Notes: generated from the sequence alone by a model not told the origin. DNA of 64,000 nt from Thalassospira lucentensis (GCF_032921865.1 NZ_CP136684.1:1470501-1534500); one strand, 5' to 3'; positions 36,934-46,790 are shown, counted from the first letter of the stretch. Numbers and translations are program-made.

Positions 36934-37242
36934 GTCAGAATAGCGAGGCTCGCGTCCCAACGAATCCTCAGCGAGATGCAATGTATGAGGAATGCGACAT
37001 GTTTTCTGTGACGGCTATCACAACCAGCTGAATTTTTTTACAAAAACACGCGCCATTTCACAAAAGTTCAACGTTCGGACGTCACTGTGCATAGAAATGA
37101 TCCCGCTTTAACCACCGCCAATCCGCCGTCATTACGAGTTATTCACTTTCGACTGGCAGATTTCATACCTGCCGAGCTGGCTGCATCTTTGCTGCCATAA
37201 AAACATACTCTGGTTCATAATCTAATTCGGATTTGATCGCGA

Positions 37243-38793
37243 ATGTCGCTTGTACGTTCCATTGCCACGGTCAGTGGTTTTACCCTGATCTCGCGTCTTC
37301 TGGGCTTTGCCCGTGACATCATGATTGCCGCGATGCTCGGTGCCGGCGGCATGGCCGATGCCTTTTTCGTGGCGTTCAAATTCCCCAACCTGTTTCGCCG
37401 CCTGTTTGGCGAAGGCGCGTTTAACGCTGCCTTTGTGCCCATGCTGGCCGGTGATATCGAAAAACGCGGCATTGATGTGGCGCGCGAATTTGCCGCACGC
37501 GCCATGTCGATGCTAGTCCTGATTACCGGCTTTCTGGTCGCGATCATCGAAATCACCATGCCCTGGGCAATGCATGTCTTTGCACCAGGCTTTGCCGAAG
37601 ACCCGGAAAAATTCTCCCTTGCTGTCGAACTGTCACGCATTACCTTCCCCTATCTCGCGTTCATTTCGGCTGTTGCCCTGATGTCAGGGGTTCTGAACAC
37701 CCTGCACCGCTACGCCGCTGCCGCTGGTGCCCCGATCATCCTTAATATCTGTCTGATTGGTGCCCTTCTGGGGCTGACACCCATGACCGAAACCCCGGCC
37801 CATGCCCTGTCATGGGGGGTTGCGATTGCCGGTGTCGCTCAGTTCATCTGTCTGGTGATTGCCTGCAAGCGCGCCGGCTTTGCCATCAAATGGCAATTGC
37901 CCAAAATTGATGACCGCGTGAAACTGCTGGGCAAACGAATGATCCCGGGCATGATCGGTGCAGGCGTCTATCAGTTGAACCTTCTGATTGATACCATGCT
38001 GGCATCTCTTGTTTCGGATGGTGCGGTATCCTGGCTTTACTACGCTGACCGCGTCCATCAATTACCGCTTGGCGTCATAGGCATTGCAATTGGCACTGCA
38101 CTGCTGCCTACCCTGTCGCGCCAGCTTCAGGGTTCAGACCCGAAAATCGCAATGTATAGCCAGAATCGCGGTATCGAAATCGCCTTGCTGCTGACGCTGC
38201 CTTCTGCCGTCGCACTTGGTGTGATGGGGATTCCGATTATCAATGTCCTGTTTGAGCGCGGCGCCTTTGGCACCAGTGAAACACTGATGACCGGAATGGC
38301 CCTGACCATTTTTGCCTTTGGCCTGCCGGCGTCGGTTCTGGTCAAAGTTCTGGCCCCCGGCTTTTTCGCACGCGAAGACACCAAAACCCCGATCCGCATC
38401 GGCATTACCGCCATGGTGATCAATATCGTGCTGATTGTCGCCCTGATGCCGGCATTTGGCCATCTTGGCATCGCAGCCGCGACCTCGACTTCGGTCTGGA
38501 TCAATGCCCTGTCACTGGGATGGATTTTGCACAAACGCGGCGATCTTGTTTTTGACGACCGACTCAAACGCCGCGTTCCGCGCATCCTGCTATCATCGGT
38601 ATTGATGGGGGTGGCGCTATGGTTTGCCATCACCTGGCTTTGGCAGAATGATGCTCTGTCGATCACGCGCATCATCACCATGGCCGGTCTGGTCTGTGGC
38701 GGATTACTGGTTTACGCCATTACCGCCCAGCTTTGCGGTGCCACCAGTTTTTCCGAACTCAAGACCACGCTGAAACGCGGCAAAACCGTCTGA
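37243..38793 (+). CDS. murJ: Lipid II flippase MurJ (MviN)
   Basis: 516 residues with about 14 membrane helices. Family signatures: the N-terminal GFTLISRLLGFARDIMIAAM, the GGMADAFFVAFKFPNLFRRL block with its conserved Arg residues, and GEGAFNAAFVPM. It moves lipid-linked peptidoglycan precursors across the inner membrane. Placement next to glnD is widespread in alphaproteobacteria. trpS lies downstream on the same strand. Confidence 0.96.
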   Translation: MSLVRSIATVSGFTLISRLLGFARDIMIAAMLGAGGMADAFFVAFKFPNLFRRLFGEGAFNAAFVPMLAGDIEKRGIDVAREFAARAMSMLVLITGFLVAIIEITMPWAMHVFAPGFAEDPEKFSLAVELSRITFPYLAFISAVALMSGVLNTLHRYAAAAGAPIILNICLIGALLGLTPMTETPAHALSWGVAIAGVAQFICLVIACKRAGFAIKWQLPKIDDRVKLLGKRMIPGMIGAGVYQLNLLIDTMLASLVSDGAVSWLYYADRVHQLPLGVIGIAIGTALLPTLSRQLQGSDPKIAMYSQNRGIEIALLLTLPSAVALGVMGIPIINVLFERGAFGTSETLMTGMALTIFAFGLPASVLVKVLAPGFFAREDTKTPIRIGITAMVINIVLIVALMPAFGHLGIAAATSTSVWINALSLGWILHKRGDLVFDDRLKRRVPRILLSSVLMGVALWFAITWLWQNDALSITRIITMAGLVCGGLLVYAITAQLCGATSFSELKTTLKRGKTV

Positions 38794-38951
38794 GTACGGA
38801 TATTGCATGTTATTTCGGTCATTTCGGGACAAGCCGCTTGACCAAATCCGGTCCGGCGGCTTAACTCCCGCCCGAAGATTTGCAGGCTCGTCCGCCGGCG
38901 GGTGTCCAAAACCTGGCGGAGCATGCAGGTCACTCAACATATTTTTTGGAA

Positions 38952-39965
38952 ATGGACGACATCGTTATGGAACGTGTTTTTTCAGGTGCTCAGCCCACCG
39001 GTAATCTTCATCTTGGCAACTATCTTGGCGCGATCCGCAACTGGGTCACCCTTCAGAAGGATTTCGAATGCATCTTCTGCGTCGTTGACCTTCATGCCAT
39101 CACCGTCTGGCAAGAGCCCAATGAACTGCGTTCCAATATCCGCGAACTTGCTGCCAGTATGATTGCATCTGGCATCGATCCGGAAAAACATGTCCTGTTC
39201 AATCAAAGCCAGGTTTCGGCCCATGCTGAACTGGCTTGGATTTTCAACTGTGTCGCGCGCATCGGCTGGCTCAATCGCATGACCCAGTTCAAGGAAAAGG
39301 CTGGCAAGAATCGTGAAAACGCATCACTTGGTCTTTATGCCTATCCGAGTCTGATGGCAGCCGACATTCTGGCTTACAAGGCCACCCATGTGCCAGTTGG
39401 CGAAGACCAGAAGCAGCATCTTGAACTGACCCGCGACATCGCGATCAAATTCAACAACGATTTCGGTGTCGAGTTTTTCCCCCAGCCGGATCCGCTAATC
39501 CTTGGTCCGGCAACACGTGTGATGTCACTGCGTGACGGTTCGAAAAAGATGTCGAAATCCGATGCATCGGACATGTCGCGCATCAACATGACGGATGATG
39601 CCGATACGCTGGCCAAAAAAATCCGCAAGGCCAAAACCGATCCGGAACCGCTACCAAGCGAAGCCGCCGGTCTTGAGGGCCGCCCCGAAGCCAAGAATCT
39701 GATCACCATCTATGCGGCCTTGACCGATGCAAATGTCGCTGACGTTTTGGCCGAACATGGTGGAACCCAATTCTCGGGCTTCAAGCAGGCTCTGACCGAT
39801 GTCGTTGTCGAAAAACTGGCCCCGATCACCGAAGAAATGGCACGTCTCAAGGCCGATAACACCTATATCGACGCAATTCTGGCAAAGGGTGCAGAACGTG
39901 CCAATGCAATTGCCCAGCCGATCCTCAAAGAGGTCAAGGAAATCGTTGGTTTCCTGAACAGCTAG
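38952..39965 (+). CDS. trpS: Tryptophanyl-tRNA synthetase
   Basis: 337 residues from ATG 38952; ATG 38967 ([12 protein letters not shown]) is the main alternative and may be better spaced from a GGA. Class I signatures: HLGNYLG as the HIGH motif and KKMSKSD as the KMSKS motif, with [20 protein letters not shown] typical of TrpRS. It charges tRNA-Trp. It follows murJ by 158 bp and ends at a bidirectional terminator. Confidence 0.97.
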   Translation: MDDIVMERVFSGAQPTGNLHLGNYLGAIRNWVTLQKDFECIFCVVDLHAITVWQEPNELRSNIRELAASMIASGIDPEKHVLFNQSQVSAHAELAWIFNCVARIGWLNRMTQFKEKAGKNRENASLGLYAYPSLMAADILAYKATHVPVGEDQKQHLELTRDIAIKFNNDFGVEFFPQPDPLILGPATRVMSLRDGSKKMSKSDASDMSRINMTDDADTLAKKIRKAKTDPEPLPSEAAGLEGRPEAKNLITIYAALTDANVADVLAEHGGTQFSGFKQALTDVVVEKLAPITEEMARLKADNTYIDAILAKGAERANAIAQPILKEVKEIVGFLNS

Positions 39966-39987
39966 AATTTTATTGCCAAATCAAAAC

Positions 39988-40021
39988 AAAAACCGGCAAT
40001 CATATGACTGCCGGTTTTTTT
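39988..40021. terminator. Bidirectional terminator between trpS and the unknown acidic protein
   Basis: ACCGGCA/TGCCGGT stem extended by A/T pairs on both sides, with T7 on the plus strand and A-rich sequence (T-rich on the minus strand) on the other side. Suits the convergent trpS and 40041-41570 genes. Confidence 0.88.
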
Positions 40022-40040
40022 ATGCCTCGAGATCTGATGA

Positions 40041-41570
40041 TCAGATCGAATTGCCCACAGGCTGCTGGCGGCTTTGCTGCATTGCCTGATATTTTTTCAA
40101 TCCGTCCATCATGGTCTGGCTGAACCAGACACCGACCGGCTCGTCATTCTGCACATGGGTTTGCGCCTGCTCCATCAGGGGATGGACGGTTTCGACCTCG
40201 GCTGCACTATCGTTGCGCGCAACTTGCCGGGTATTGATAGCGCCATCATTGCGGTTGGCCTGATTGCTAACCGTGGGTTTATCCTGCGCAACTGCATTGG
40301 TCGACGCAACAGCATCATTTGCCATCGTCTGCGCGCGGTCACGGCCAAGGGCCGCATTAAAGCGTGCCGCCATTTCCGCAGCACTCAACGGGCCTTGTTG
40401 CCCCTGCTGTGCTGATAGTCCTGTATTGGGCTTCTGCGATGCCGCCTGTTTGGTCACGTCATCCTGATTAAGCTTGGCATATTTTGCGTCGCGCGCGGCG
40501 ATTTCCGGGGACACACCAAATTGCGAAGGACCACGGCTCAGACGGCCGGAACTTTGTGCACGTGCCCAGACCGTATCGCCATTATCGCTGTTAAAGGAGG
40601 CGCGCTGGATCATGCCCTGATGACCATTCCGGCTGGCTTCTGCAGCGCGCATGGTCATGTTTGATGCAATATCGGTCTGTCCAGCACGGGCTATCGCCAC
40701 GGCCAGTTCGGCCGGATCGGCATCCTGTGCATTGATATTCGTGCCAGCAACATCATCGCCTGCCTGCGCCAAAAGGCGCTGGGCAGCCTGGATTGCCGGA
40801 TCATCGGAAGGTGCTGCTGGTTGCGGGGCAACCGACTGCGCCACGGTTTGCGCTGTGGTCGGGCTGGTTACCAGTTTGGTACCGGTATTACTTTCTACAC
40901 CACCCCACGGCGTCACCAGATCAGCCGCATTGTATGCGTTCGTACCGGATTTGGCTGCCGCGGCTGACGCGCCGTTCATTGCCAGCGTTTCAACACCGGC
41001 CACTGGGGCGACATTGGTAATAGTTGCCTGTTCGGCCGGATCGACCGGCACGCCATTGATACCCGCCATTGATGTATCACCAGCCGCCCATGGCAGAACA
41101 AGATCGCCTGCACCACCGGTGGCGACACCGGCACCGGATGCATCAGCCATCACAGGCAGGTCTGCCGGGGCTTGGTCGTCCTCGAACATTGCCATGATGT
41201 GCGAACCGGTATCCTCTCCGGTCGTCAGATCGACAACCGCATCAACGGCTGCACCGGCCAGACCGAAAATACCGCCAAACAAACCACCGCCGACAACCCG
41301 CGCACCATTCCCCAGCTCGTCACCGGTGATGCTGCGGTAAATCATGCCCACGCCGGGGATATGCTGCAAAGGATTGATCACGTCGAGGAAATCGGTGAAT
41401 TCAAAGCCGTCATCGCCGAATACATATTCGGAAAAGCTTCGTTCTTCCGGCTCACCATCGACAAGCTGCTTGGCCGCACTTGATCCGGCAGAAGCGCTAC
41501 CAGCCGTTCCGCTTGCAATGCTTGCCCCGTTGCCGGGCGATATTTGCCGCCAATCTGCACCAATCGACAT
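40041..41570 (-). CDS. Large acidic Ala/Gly-rich protein of unknown function
   Basis: 509 residues, not assigned to any family. Residues 1-35 are low-complexity Ser/Ala/Gly. Residues about 55-135 look folded: FLDVINPLQHIPGVGMIYRS and a glycine-zipper-like hydrophobic stretch, ARVVGGGLFGGIFGLAGAAV, reminiscent of membrane-interacting glycine-zipper helices. Residues about 150-480 are Ala/Thr/Gln-rich, low in charged clusters, and appear disordered, ending in MDGLKKYQAMQQSRQ. A strong RBS (AGGAGGA) precedes the ATG, supporting a real gene. No signal peptide is seen. It is monocistronic, convergent with trpS. Confidence 0.7.
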   Translation of the reverse strand: MSIGADWRQISPGNGASIASGTAGSASAGSSAAKQLVDGEPEERSFSEYVFGDDGFEFTDFLDVINPLQHIPGVGMIYRSITGDELGNGARVVGGGLFGGIFGLAGAAVDAVVDLTTGEDTGSHIMAMFEDDQAPADLPVMADASGAGVATGGAGDLVLPWAAGDTSMAGINGVPVDPAEQATITNVAPVAGVETLAMNGASAAAAKSGTNAYNAADLVTPWGGVESNTGTKLVTSPTTAQTVAQSVAPQPAAPSDDPAIQAAQRLLAQAGDDVAGTNINAQDADPAELAVAIARAGQTDIASNMTMRAAEASRNGHQGMIQRASFNSDNGDTVWARAQSSGRLSRGPSQFGVSPEIAARDAKYAKLNQDDVTKQAASQKPNTGLSAQQGQQGPLSAAEMAARFNAALGRDRAQTMANDAVASTNAVAQDKPTVSNQANRNDGAINTRQVARNDSAAEVETVHPLMEQAQTHVQNDEPVGVWFSQTMMDGLKKYQAMQQSRQQPVGNSI

Positions 41571-41765
41571 GTCTGTCCTCCTCTTGCCGACTATTTTGCA
41601 AAAGGAGTGCCAGTTTTGGAATTTATCAATTCGTTGATTTTAAAAGGATTTTTATAATTCAGACATGACGTAAAACTGCCCGTCGGAATCTTCTGCCGGG
41701 TGGCAATCAGGAAGGTCATGATAATGCCTCCCTGCTGTTAACCCACGCGAGCCGTCATGCAAGGA

Positions 41766-42944
41766 TTAAAACAGGTGACCGGCCCGATCCTTCTTGGTCT
41801 GAAGGTAAAATTCGTTATGACCGTTGGAAGGAAATTTGTGCGGTACGCGTTCAACCACGGTCACGCCCCAGCTTTCAAGTCCGGTAAGCTTTTCGGGGTT
41901 GTTGGTCAAAAGCCGAACGGTTTCAAAGCCCATCTGGCGCAGCATTTCAGCCGCCGGACGATAAACACGTTCATCGGCATCAAAGCCAAGTTCCTCGTTG
42001 GCATCAAGCGTATCAAATCCGCGGTCCTGCAACGCATAGGCACGCAGCTTGTTCACAAGCCCGATACCGCGCCCTTCCTGTCGCAGATAAAGGATAATCC
42101 CGCCCTGCCCGCTTTTGGCAATTTCGGCAATTGCCCCGCGCAATTGCGGCCCACAATCGCACCTGAGCGATCCGATCAAATCCCCGGTAAAGCATTCCGA
42201 ATGCAAGCGGATCAAAACCGGCTGATCATGTGCCGGTTCATCGATCACAATCGCCAGATGTTCCTGGCCGCCATCTTCGGGACGAAACGCAATCACCGTG
42301 GCATTTTCGGCATTTTCCAGCGGCACGCGCGCTTCACTGACCTGACGCAGGGTCGCAGCGGATGCGTCTTCGTATCCGTTGATGCTCTCAGACTGCAGCA
42401 CCAGAAGGTTCTGCGCCTTCGACAACATTTCAAGCTGCTCAGGTTCAACCGGCGCGATCACGACAGCTGGCAACAACCTTGCCAGCTTGGCAAGCCGTAT
42501 GGCTGCACTTTCGGCCATAGTAACCGGGCGCCATGCACCAGCAGGCATGCTTTCAAGGTCCAGCAACGGATTGGCGATCTCGGCCAGGGTCTGTGCATCA
42601 ACGCCGGACTTTTTTGCACTTACAAAAGCAATGAAATGATCGTTCTTGCAGGCCTGTCCCAGTGACTTGGCCCGCACGCGCGGCAAAACAATCGCGGTAT
42701 TTCCGCTTTTACCGGCAATGTCATGAAGCCTTGCAAGCCCTTGATCCGAAAGCGGTTCGGCGGCAATAACTGCAACACAATGGGCAATGCCGTTTGCCTG
42801 TCCCTGAACCAGAACGATTTCACCGCGCCGCAAATCGGCAACAGCACGCGATACGGTCACCAGATCGGTCGCGGAAACATTGGCTTTCGATGGCACGGCA
42901 GCAGATTGGGTCATTGCAGTCTTTGTTTCTTCAGGGTCTGTCAC
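41766..42944 (-). CDS. ribA: GTP cyclohydrolase II with divergent N-terminal domain
   Basis: 392 residues. The C-terminal half (about 195-385) is GTP cyclohydrolase II: zinc cysteines in SECFTGDLIGSLRCDCG, LRQEGRGIGL, and LLTNNPEKLTGLESWG. It opens the riboflavin pathway from GTP. The N-terminal 190 residues resemble a DHBP-synthase-like fold but lack the family's acidic active-site signature, so they are probably structural. No FMN riboswitch was found upstream. No other rib gene is in the window. The start is ATG 42944; ATG codons at residue 11 or nearby are alternatives. Confidence 0.92.
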   Translation of the reverse strand: MTDPEETKTAMTQSAAVPSKANVSATDLVTVSRAVADLRRGEIVLVQGQANGIAHCVAVIAAEPLSDQGLARLHDIAGKSGNTAIVLPRVRAKSLGQACKNDHFIAFVSAKKSGVDAQTLAEIANPLLDLESMPAGAWRPVTMAESAAIRLAKLARLLPAVVIAPVEPEQLEMLSKAQNLLVLQSESINGYEDASAATLRQVSEARVPLENAENATVIAFRPEDGGQEHLAIVIDEPAHDQPVLIRLHSECFTGDLIGSLRCDCGPQLRGAIAEIAKSGQGGIILYLRQEGRGIGLVNKLRAYALQDRGFDTLDANEELGFDADERVYRPAAEMLRQMGFETVRLLTNNPEKLTGLESWGVTVVERVPHKFPSNGHNEFYLQTKKDRAGHLF

Positions 42945-43150
42945 GGATGATCACAACATCGCGATCCGGTCGGTATGGGGCTGGATAAGATGCACGTCAA
43001 TGGGCTAAAGCGAAAACAGTTTGTTCTTGAAAACGCAGTATGAGACTCTAATCCTAAGTATATGGCGGGCCTACGAGAACAATGCCACAAAAAGAACCGT
43101 CGGCAGGCTCAGAATATAGACGGGATTTAGCAAGCAGCAAGGGATGGCGA

Positions 43151-43840
43151 ATGTCGACAGGTAAACAGGTTCTGGTGGTTGAAGATGACGCGGCACTGAG
43201 CCAGTCTCTCACCGAACAACTCCGGCTTCATGAGGAATTCGAATGTGTCGTTGCCAATAGCGGCCAAAACGCCCTCGAAGTCGCCAAAGAAAATTACTAC
43301 GACATTATCCTTCTTGATGTCGGTCTGCCCGATATGGATGGCCGCGATGTCTGCAAGCTGATGCGGCGCGCCGGGGTCAAATCCCCGATCATCATGCTGA
43401 CCGGTGCCGATAGCGATTCCGACACGATCCTAGGCCTTGAATCGGGTGCCAACGACTATGTTACCAAACCGTTCCGCCTGAACGTGCTGCTGGCACGCAT
43501 TCGTGCCCATATCCGCCAGCACGAACAAAGCGAAGACGCTGTTTTCGTGATCGGCCCCTACAGCTTTCAGCCCAGCGCCAAACTTCTGATCGAAACAGCG
43601 ACCGAGAAAAAAGTTCGCCTGACGGAAAAGGAAACCTCGATCCTGAAATTCTTGTTCCGGGCTGGCGACAAGCCGGTCACACGCGAAACCCTGCTTGATG
43701 AGGTTTGGGGCTATAACGCAGGGGTGACGACCCACACGCTGGAAACCCACGTCTATCGCCTGCGCCAGAAAATTGAAAAGGATCCATCAAACGCGACGAT
43801 TCTGGTGACCGAACCGGGTGGTTATAAACTGGTTCCCTGA
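43151..43840 (+). CDS. OmpR/PhoB-family response regulator
   Basis: 229 residues from ATG 43151 (RBS AAGGGA just upstream). The receiver domain has D12/D13, phospho-acceptor D56 (IILLDVGLPD), T84 and K106; the C-terminal winged helix has ETSILKFLFRAGDKPVTRET and THTLETHVYRLRQKIEKDP. No histidine kinase is adjacent, so its partner lies elsewhere. Regulon unknown. Strong terminator follows. Confidence 0.93.
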   Translation: MSTGKQVLVVEDDAALSQSLTEQLRLHEEFECVVANSGQNALEVAKENYYDIILLDVGLPDMDGRDVCKLMRRAGVKSPIIMLTGADSDSDTILGLESGANDYVTKPFRLNVLLARIRAHIRQHEQSEDAVFVIGPYSFQPSAKLLIETATEKKVRLTEKETSILKFLFRAGDKPVTRETLLDEVWGYNAGVTTHTLETHVYRLRQKIEKDPSNATILVTEPGGYKLVP

Positions 43841-43885
43841 TCCGCACGCGTGCTCCCCCTTGAAATCATGCCGATTTGCAAGAAA

Positions 43886-43920
43886 CCCGCCGGACCAAAC
43901 CGTCCGGCGGGATTTTTTTT
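43886..43920 (+). terminator. Rho-independent terminator after the response regulator
   Basis: Perfect 10-bp stem CCCGCCGGAC/GTCCGGCGGG, loop CAAACC, followed by ATTTTTTTT. Confidence 0.93.
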
Positions 43921-43972
43921 GATTTTTTTCGTCACAAAACGGCTTTGAATGCGTCCTATACTTCTGGCCAAG

Positions 43973-43981
43973 TTATCCACA
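43973..43981 (+). promoter_or_regulatory. Single perfect DnaA box
   Basis: TTATCCACA in an AT-rich gap between a terminator and a gene's 3' end. No cluster of further boxes or iterons was seen, so it is not evidence of an origin on its own. Confidence 0.35.
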
Positions 43982-44115
43982 TTTTTTGCCAGATTCCGGA
44001 TTTTGCTCAAAAACAACGCTTTAATGGTCTTAAACCGGCCTAAACAGCACTTTATTTGCAATAAGATCGGCTGAAATTGCATTTTTGGTGCCCCTGAATG
44101 GCACCTTCTGGCAAT

Positions 44116-44811
44116 TTAATAGCCCCGCGACCCAAAAATGGCTGTCCCGACACGGATATGTGTCGCGCCAAGCCGGATTGCCGCCTCGTAATCACCACTC
44201 ATTCCCATGCTGCGAATGGTCAGGCCATGACGGTCGGCGATTTTACCCAATAGCGCAAAATGCTGTGCCGGTTCCTCATCCACCGGCGGTATGCACATTA
44301 GTCCCTTGATCGGCAATTTCAGGCGTTCGATGCAATCGGTGATAAACGGGTCGGCATCCGCCGGGTCTATGCCTGCCTTTTGCGGTTCTTCACCGATATT
44401 GATCTGGATATAAAGGTCAGGGCATTCACCGGTATTGTCCCGGTGTTTTGCCAGCGCATTGGCAAGTTTTGGCCGGTCAACGGTCTCAATCACATCAAAC
44501 AGGGCAACGGCATCCTTCAGCTTGTTGGTCTGAAGCGGCCCGATAAGGTGCAGCTCGATATCGGGGAACTGTTCGCGCAAGCCCGGCCACTTTCCTGCGG
44601 CTTCCTGCACCCGGTTTTCACCAAACACCCGACGCCCGGCGACAAGTGCAGGGCGCACATGATCTGCATCATGGTTCTTGCTGACGCAGATCAGGGTCAC
44701 ATCGCTGTTTTCGCGGCCAACCACCGCACAGGCTGTGTCGATATTTTGCTGAATTTTGGCAAGATTGGCCGCGATATCGGCATTGCCGGATGACAGAATA
44801 TGATCGCTCAT
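44116..44811 (-). CDS. YggS-family pyridoxal phosphate homeostasis protein
   Basis: 231 residues from ATG 44811; the frame continues upstream but without family similarity and through the divergent gene's leader. Signatures: LICVSKNHDADHVRPALVAG with PLP lysine K45, FGENRVQEAAGKW, HLIGPLQTNKLKDAV, and IRSMGMSGDYEAAIRLGATH. It is a single-domain alanine-racemase-like barrel that binds PLP and keeps its free level stable, with effects on amino-acid metabolism. Divergent from a ThiE-like gene; starts are about 55 bp apart. Confidence 0.95.
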   Translation of the reverse strand: MSDHILSSGNADIAANLAKIQQNIDTACAVVGRENSDVTLICVSKNHDADHVRPALVAGRRVFGENRVQEAAGKWPGLREQFPDIELHLIGPLQTNKLKDAVALFDVIETVDRPKLANALAKHRDNTGECPDLYIQINIGEEPQKAGIDPADADPFITDCIERLKLPIKGLMCIPPVDEEPAQHFALLGKIADRHGLTIRSMGMSGDYEAAIRLGATHIRVGTAIFGSRGY

Positions 44812-44866
44812 GGATGATGGCCTAAATCGGAACAGGAATCGGTTGAACAGAATCGGGATACTATCA

Positions 44867-45505
44867 ATGGATGCCACACTGGCAAAGCAGGCACGCCAAC
44901 TCAATTTACGCAATGGCGGCCCGAACTGCCCGATCCCGTCGATCGTGCTGATGACCGATGAAAAGCGCCTGCCCGATCCGATCCCAGCTATCATCGGCCT
45001 GCCATCCCGAAGTATGGTGATCTTTCGTCATTACGACCTCGCGCCTGCGGACCGCAGCAAACTAGCCTACCGGGTCCGACGCACCTGTCGCCAATACGGC
45101 CATCTCTGTCTGATCGCCGATGATCTGGCATTGGCATTGCACCTTGATGCCGACGGTATCCATTTGCCGGAATACCGCATTAGGAAAACACCGCATGCCT
45201 ATCGGCAAATTCCACGCGACATGCTTGTGACGTCTGCCTGCCACAGATTGCAAACGCTGCACCTGCTGGCACTTCTTACCCCCGATCAACGCCCGGACGG
45301 GGTTCTGATCTCGCCGGTTTTTGCCACCGAAAGCCATCCTGACCAACCGGGTATGGCATTTTCGGCCTTTCTGCAACGAACCGCCCTTTGCCGGAGTCTT
45401 GGCCTCATCCCCATTGCCCTTGGCGGCATAAACCCTGACAATGTTGCCATGTTAAGGGGATCTGGCGTTGCATCTTTGGCCGGGATCGGGTTCTCTGCCA
45501 CATAA
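44867..45505 (+). CDS. ThiE/TenI-like thiamine phosphate synthase family protein
   Basis: 212 residues from ATG 44867. TIM-barrel with ALHLDADGIHLPEYRIRKTP, a VTSACH segment, VLISPVFATESHPDQPG and IPIALGGINPDNVAMLRGSG, matching the thiamine monophosphate synthase superfamily. The usual HLGQ-D pattern of ThiE is replaced, so a TenI-like or accessory role is possible. Divergent from yggS; the next gene starts 34 bp downstream, perhaps in the same operon. Confidence 0.82.
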   Translation: MDATLAKQARQLNLRNGGPNCPIPSIVLMTDEKRLPDPIPAIIGLPSRSMVIFRHYDLAPADRSKLAYRVRRTCRQYGHLCLIADDLALALHLDADGIHLPEYRIRKTPHAYRQIPRDMLVTSACHRLQTLHLLALLTPDQRPDGVLISPVFATESHPDQPGMAFSAFLQRTALCRSLGLIPIALGGINPDNVAMLRGSGVASLAGIGFSAT

Positions 45506-45539
45506 CACCGAGTAAAAGGTGACCGGAGATCGCCCGCCA

Positions 45540-46760
45540 ATGCCTGCACATCACCATCCCGCCCGGAAAAAATTTACCCGGTTCGCGTCAAAACAGCCGT
45601 TCCGGTTCGGTCTGCCCAATGTCAGTGCGGAGCTCACACAAGCATCCGACAACAGCCCTGCATATCTGACGCGTACAACATCGCTTTTGCGGCAACAAGT
45701 TCTGGCCAATGCCCCGTCGGTAAAGATCATTTCAGACACTGTTCATCCTGATGTGTTGGCACGCGATGCATGGGCCGATACTGATTTTGATCGCAAACGG
45801 GTTCTGTTCCTGATCCCCGATGATGCGATTGGCGATTGTGTTGGCATGGCCCTGTTTTTGCGGGCTTTTGCGGTAAAATATCCTCGTGCAAAGATTGCCG
45901 TGCTTAACAGTGGTAGCGCATCGGACATATTTGCAACCCTTTCCGATGTCACGGTTTTTCAGCTTTTTATTTCGGTCAAACGACTGAAGACATTTGATTA
46001 CCTGATCGACTTCAGCGAGATGGAAGGTTGGAAAGATATCGCGACCATGCCGGTAAACCCGGAAGAGGCACTTTGCGAGGCTTTCGACATTTCCCCAATC
46101 CCGCTTGCATCGAAGCGTTCGCCGAAGCTGGCACCGGGTGCCAGGATCGGCATTCTGCCAATGGCATCTTCGCCGCTTCGCACCCTGCCGCCTGCACTGG
46201 TACGCGAAATCGCAGAATTTCTTGCAAAAGCCGGATTTGACATCACCCTGATCCTTAACGCCTATCAGGGTGTGATGAAGAAGTACAAGGATACGATAGG
46301 ACCGTTTGACCAGCCGAATATCCGGATTGTCGATGGCTTCAAAACCATCGGAAATCTTGTGTCTTTCATCAGCGAACAGGATTATGTCGTGCTGGCCGAT
46401 AGCGGCCCGGCCCACATCACAAAACTGTTTCAGACACCGGGAATTGGTATTTATAGTTCAGCCTCTGCAGCCATCTTGCAAGGCCGTCACCAGAACCTTC
46501 TGCCTTGGCAAAGTACTTACAGGGGAGATTTCTGCGAAGCACCCTGTGGACTTGCCAAATTACGCGCAACAGTGTCCGGTACAATCGGCTGCATGGGCAG
46601 CCTTGGAGTCCCTGTGTCGGAACTGATTAACCTGCCCGTCAATTCGGACAAGTCACTGGCAGAACGGCTCGTCACTGAAAAACCGGTGCCCTGTGTCGCC
46701 GATCTTATCGCGAAAAAAGAACCCTTGTTCACCTTCCTGCGCAAGGATCTCGGGATTTAA
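45540..46760 (+). CDS. Glycosyltransferase family 9-like (heptosyltransferase-type) protein
   Basis: 406 residues from ATG 45540 (GGAGA upstream; an in-frame GTG 21 bp earlier is possible). GT-B fold features: VLFLIPDDAIGDCVGMALFL near 90, and ADSGPAHITKLFQTPGIGIY near 290, equivalent to the donor site of heptosyltransferases. Conserved Cys residues occur near the C-terminus (FCEAPCGL, GCMGS). Probably adds a core or surface sugar, but substrate is unknown. Follows the ThiE-like gene. Confidence 0.82.
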   Translation: MPAHHHPARKKFTRFASKQPFRFGLPNVSAELTQASDNSPAYLTRTTSLLRQQVLANAPSVKIISDTVHPDVLARDAWADTDFDRKRVLFLIPDDAIGDCVGMALFLRAFAVKYPRAKIAVLNSGSASDIFATLSDVTVFQLFISVKRLKTFDYLIDFSEMEGWKDIATMPVNPEEALCEAFDISPIPLASKRSPKLAPGARIGILPMASSPLRTLPPALVREIAEFLAKAGFDITLILNAYQGVMKKYKDTIGPFDQPNIRIVDGFKTIGNLVSFISEQDYVVLADSGPAHITKLFQTPGIGIYSSASAAILQGRHQNLLPWQSTYRGDFCEAPCGLAKLRATVSGTIGCMGSLGVPVSELINLPVNSDKSLAERLVTEKPVPCVADLIAKKEPLFTFLRKDLGI

Positions 46761-46790
46761 ACCGGAATTCGACAGAACAATAATAAGTAA

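Larger units (their letters stand above)
36698..37242. other. Structured intergenic region between glnD and murJ
   Basis: 545 bp without a protein gene. It contains a compound hairpin at 36695-36775, a small palindrome TGGCGCAAGCGCCA at 36777-36790, a long-range stem at 36824-36933, a stem TGTGA/TCACA at 37007-37022 followed by T7 at about 37033, and unremarkable sequence before murJ. Confidence 0.6.

Noticed and set aside
42945-43150. FMN riboswitch before ribA
   Set aside because: The conserved RFN blocks could not be found in the gap.
43921-44110. Replication origin
   Set aside because: Only one DnaA box, no iteron cluster and no dnaA/dnaN nearby; insufficient.
44080-44115. Terminator for the YggS gene from GGTGCC/GGCACC
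   Set aside because: Hairpin present, but no T-tract follows on either strand in the needed orientation.
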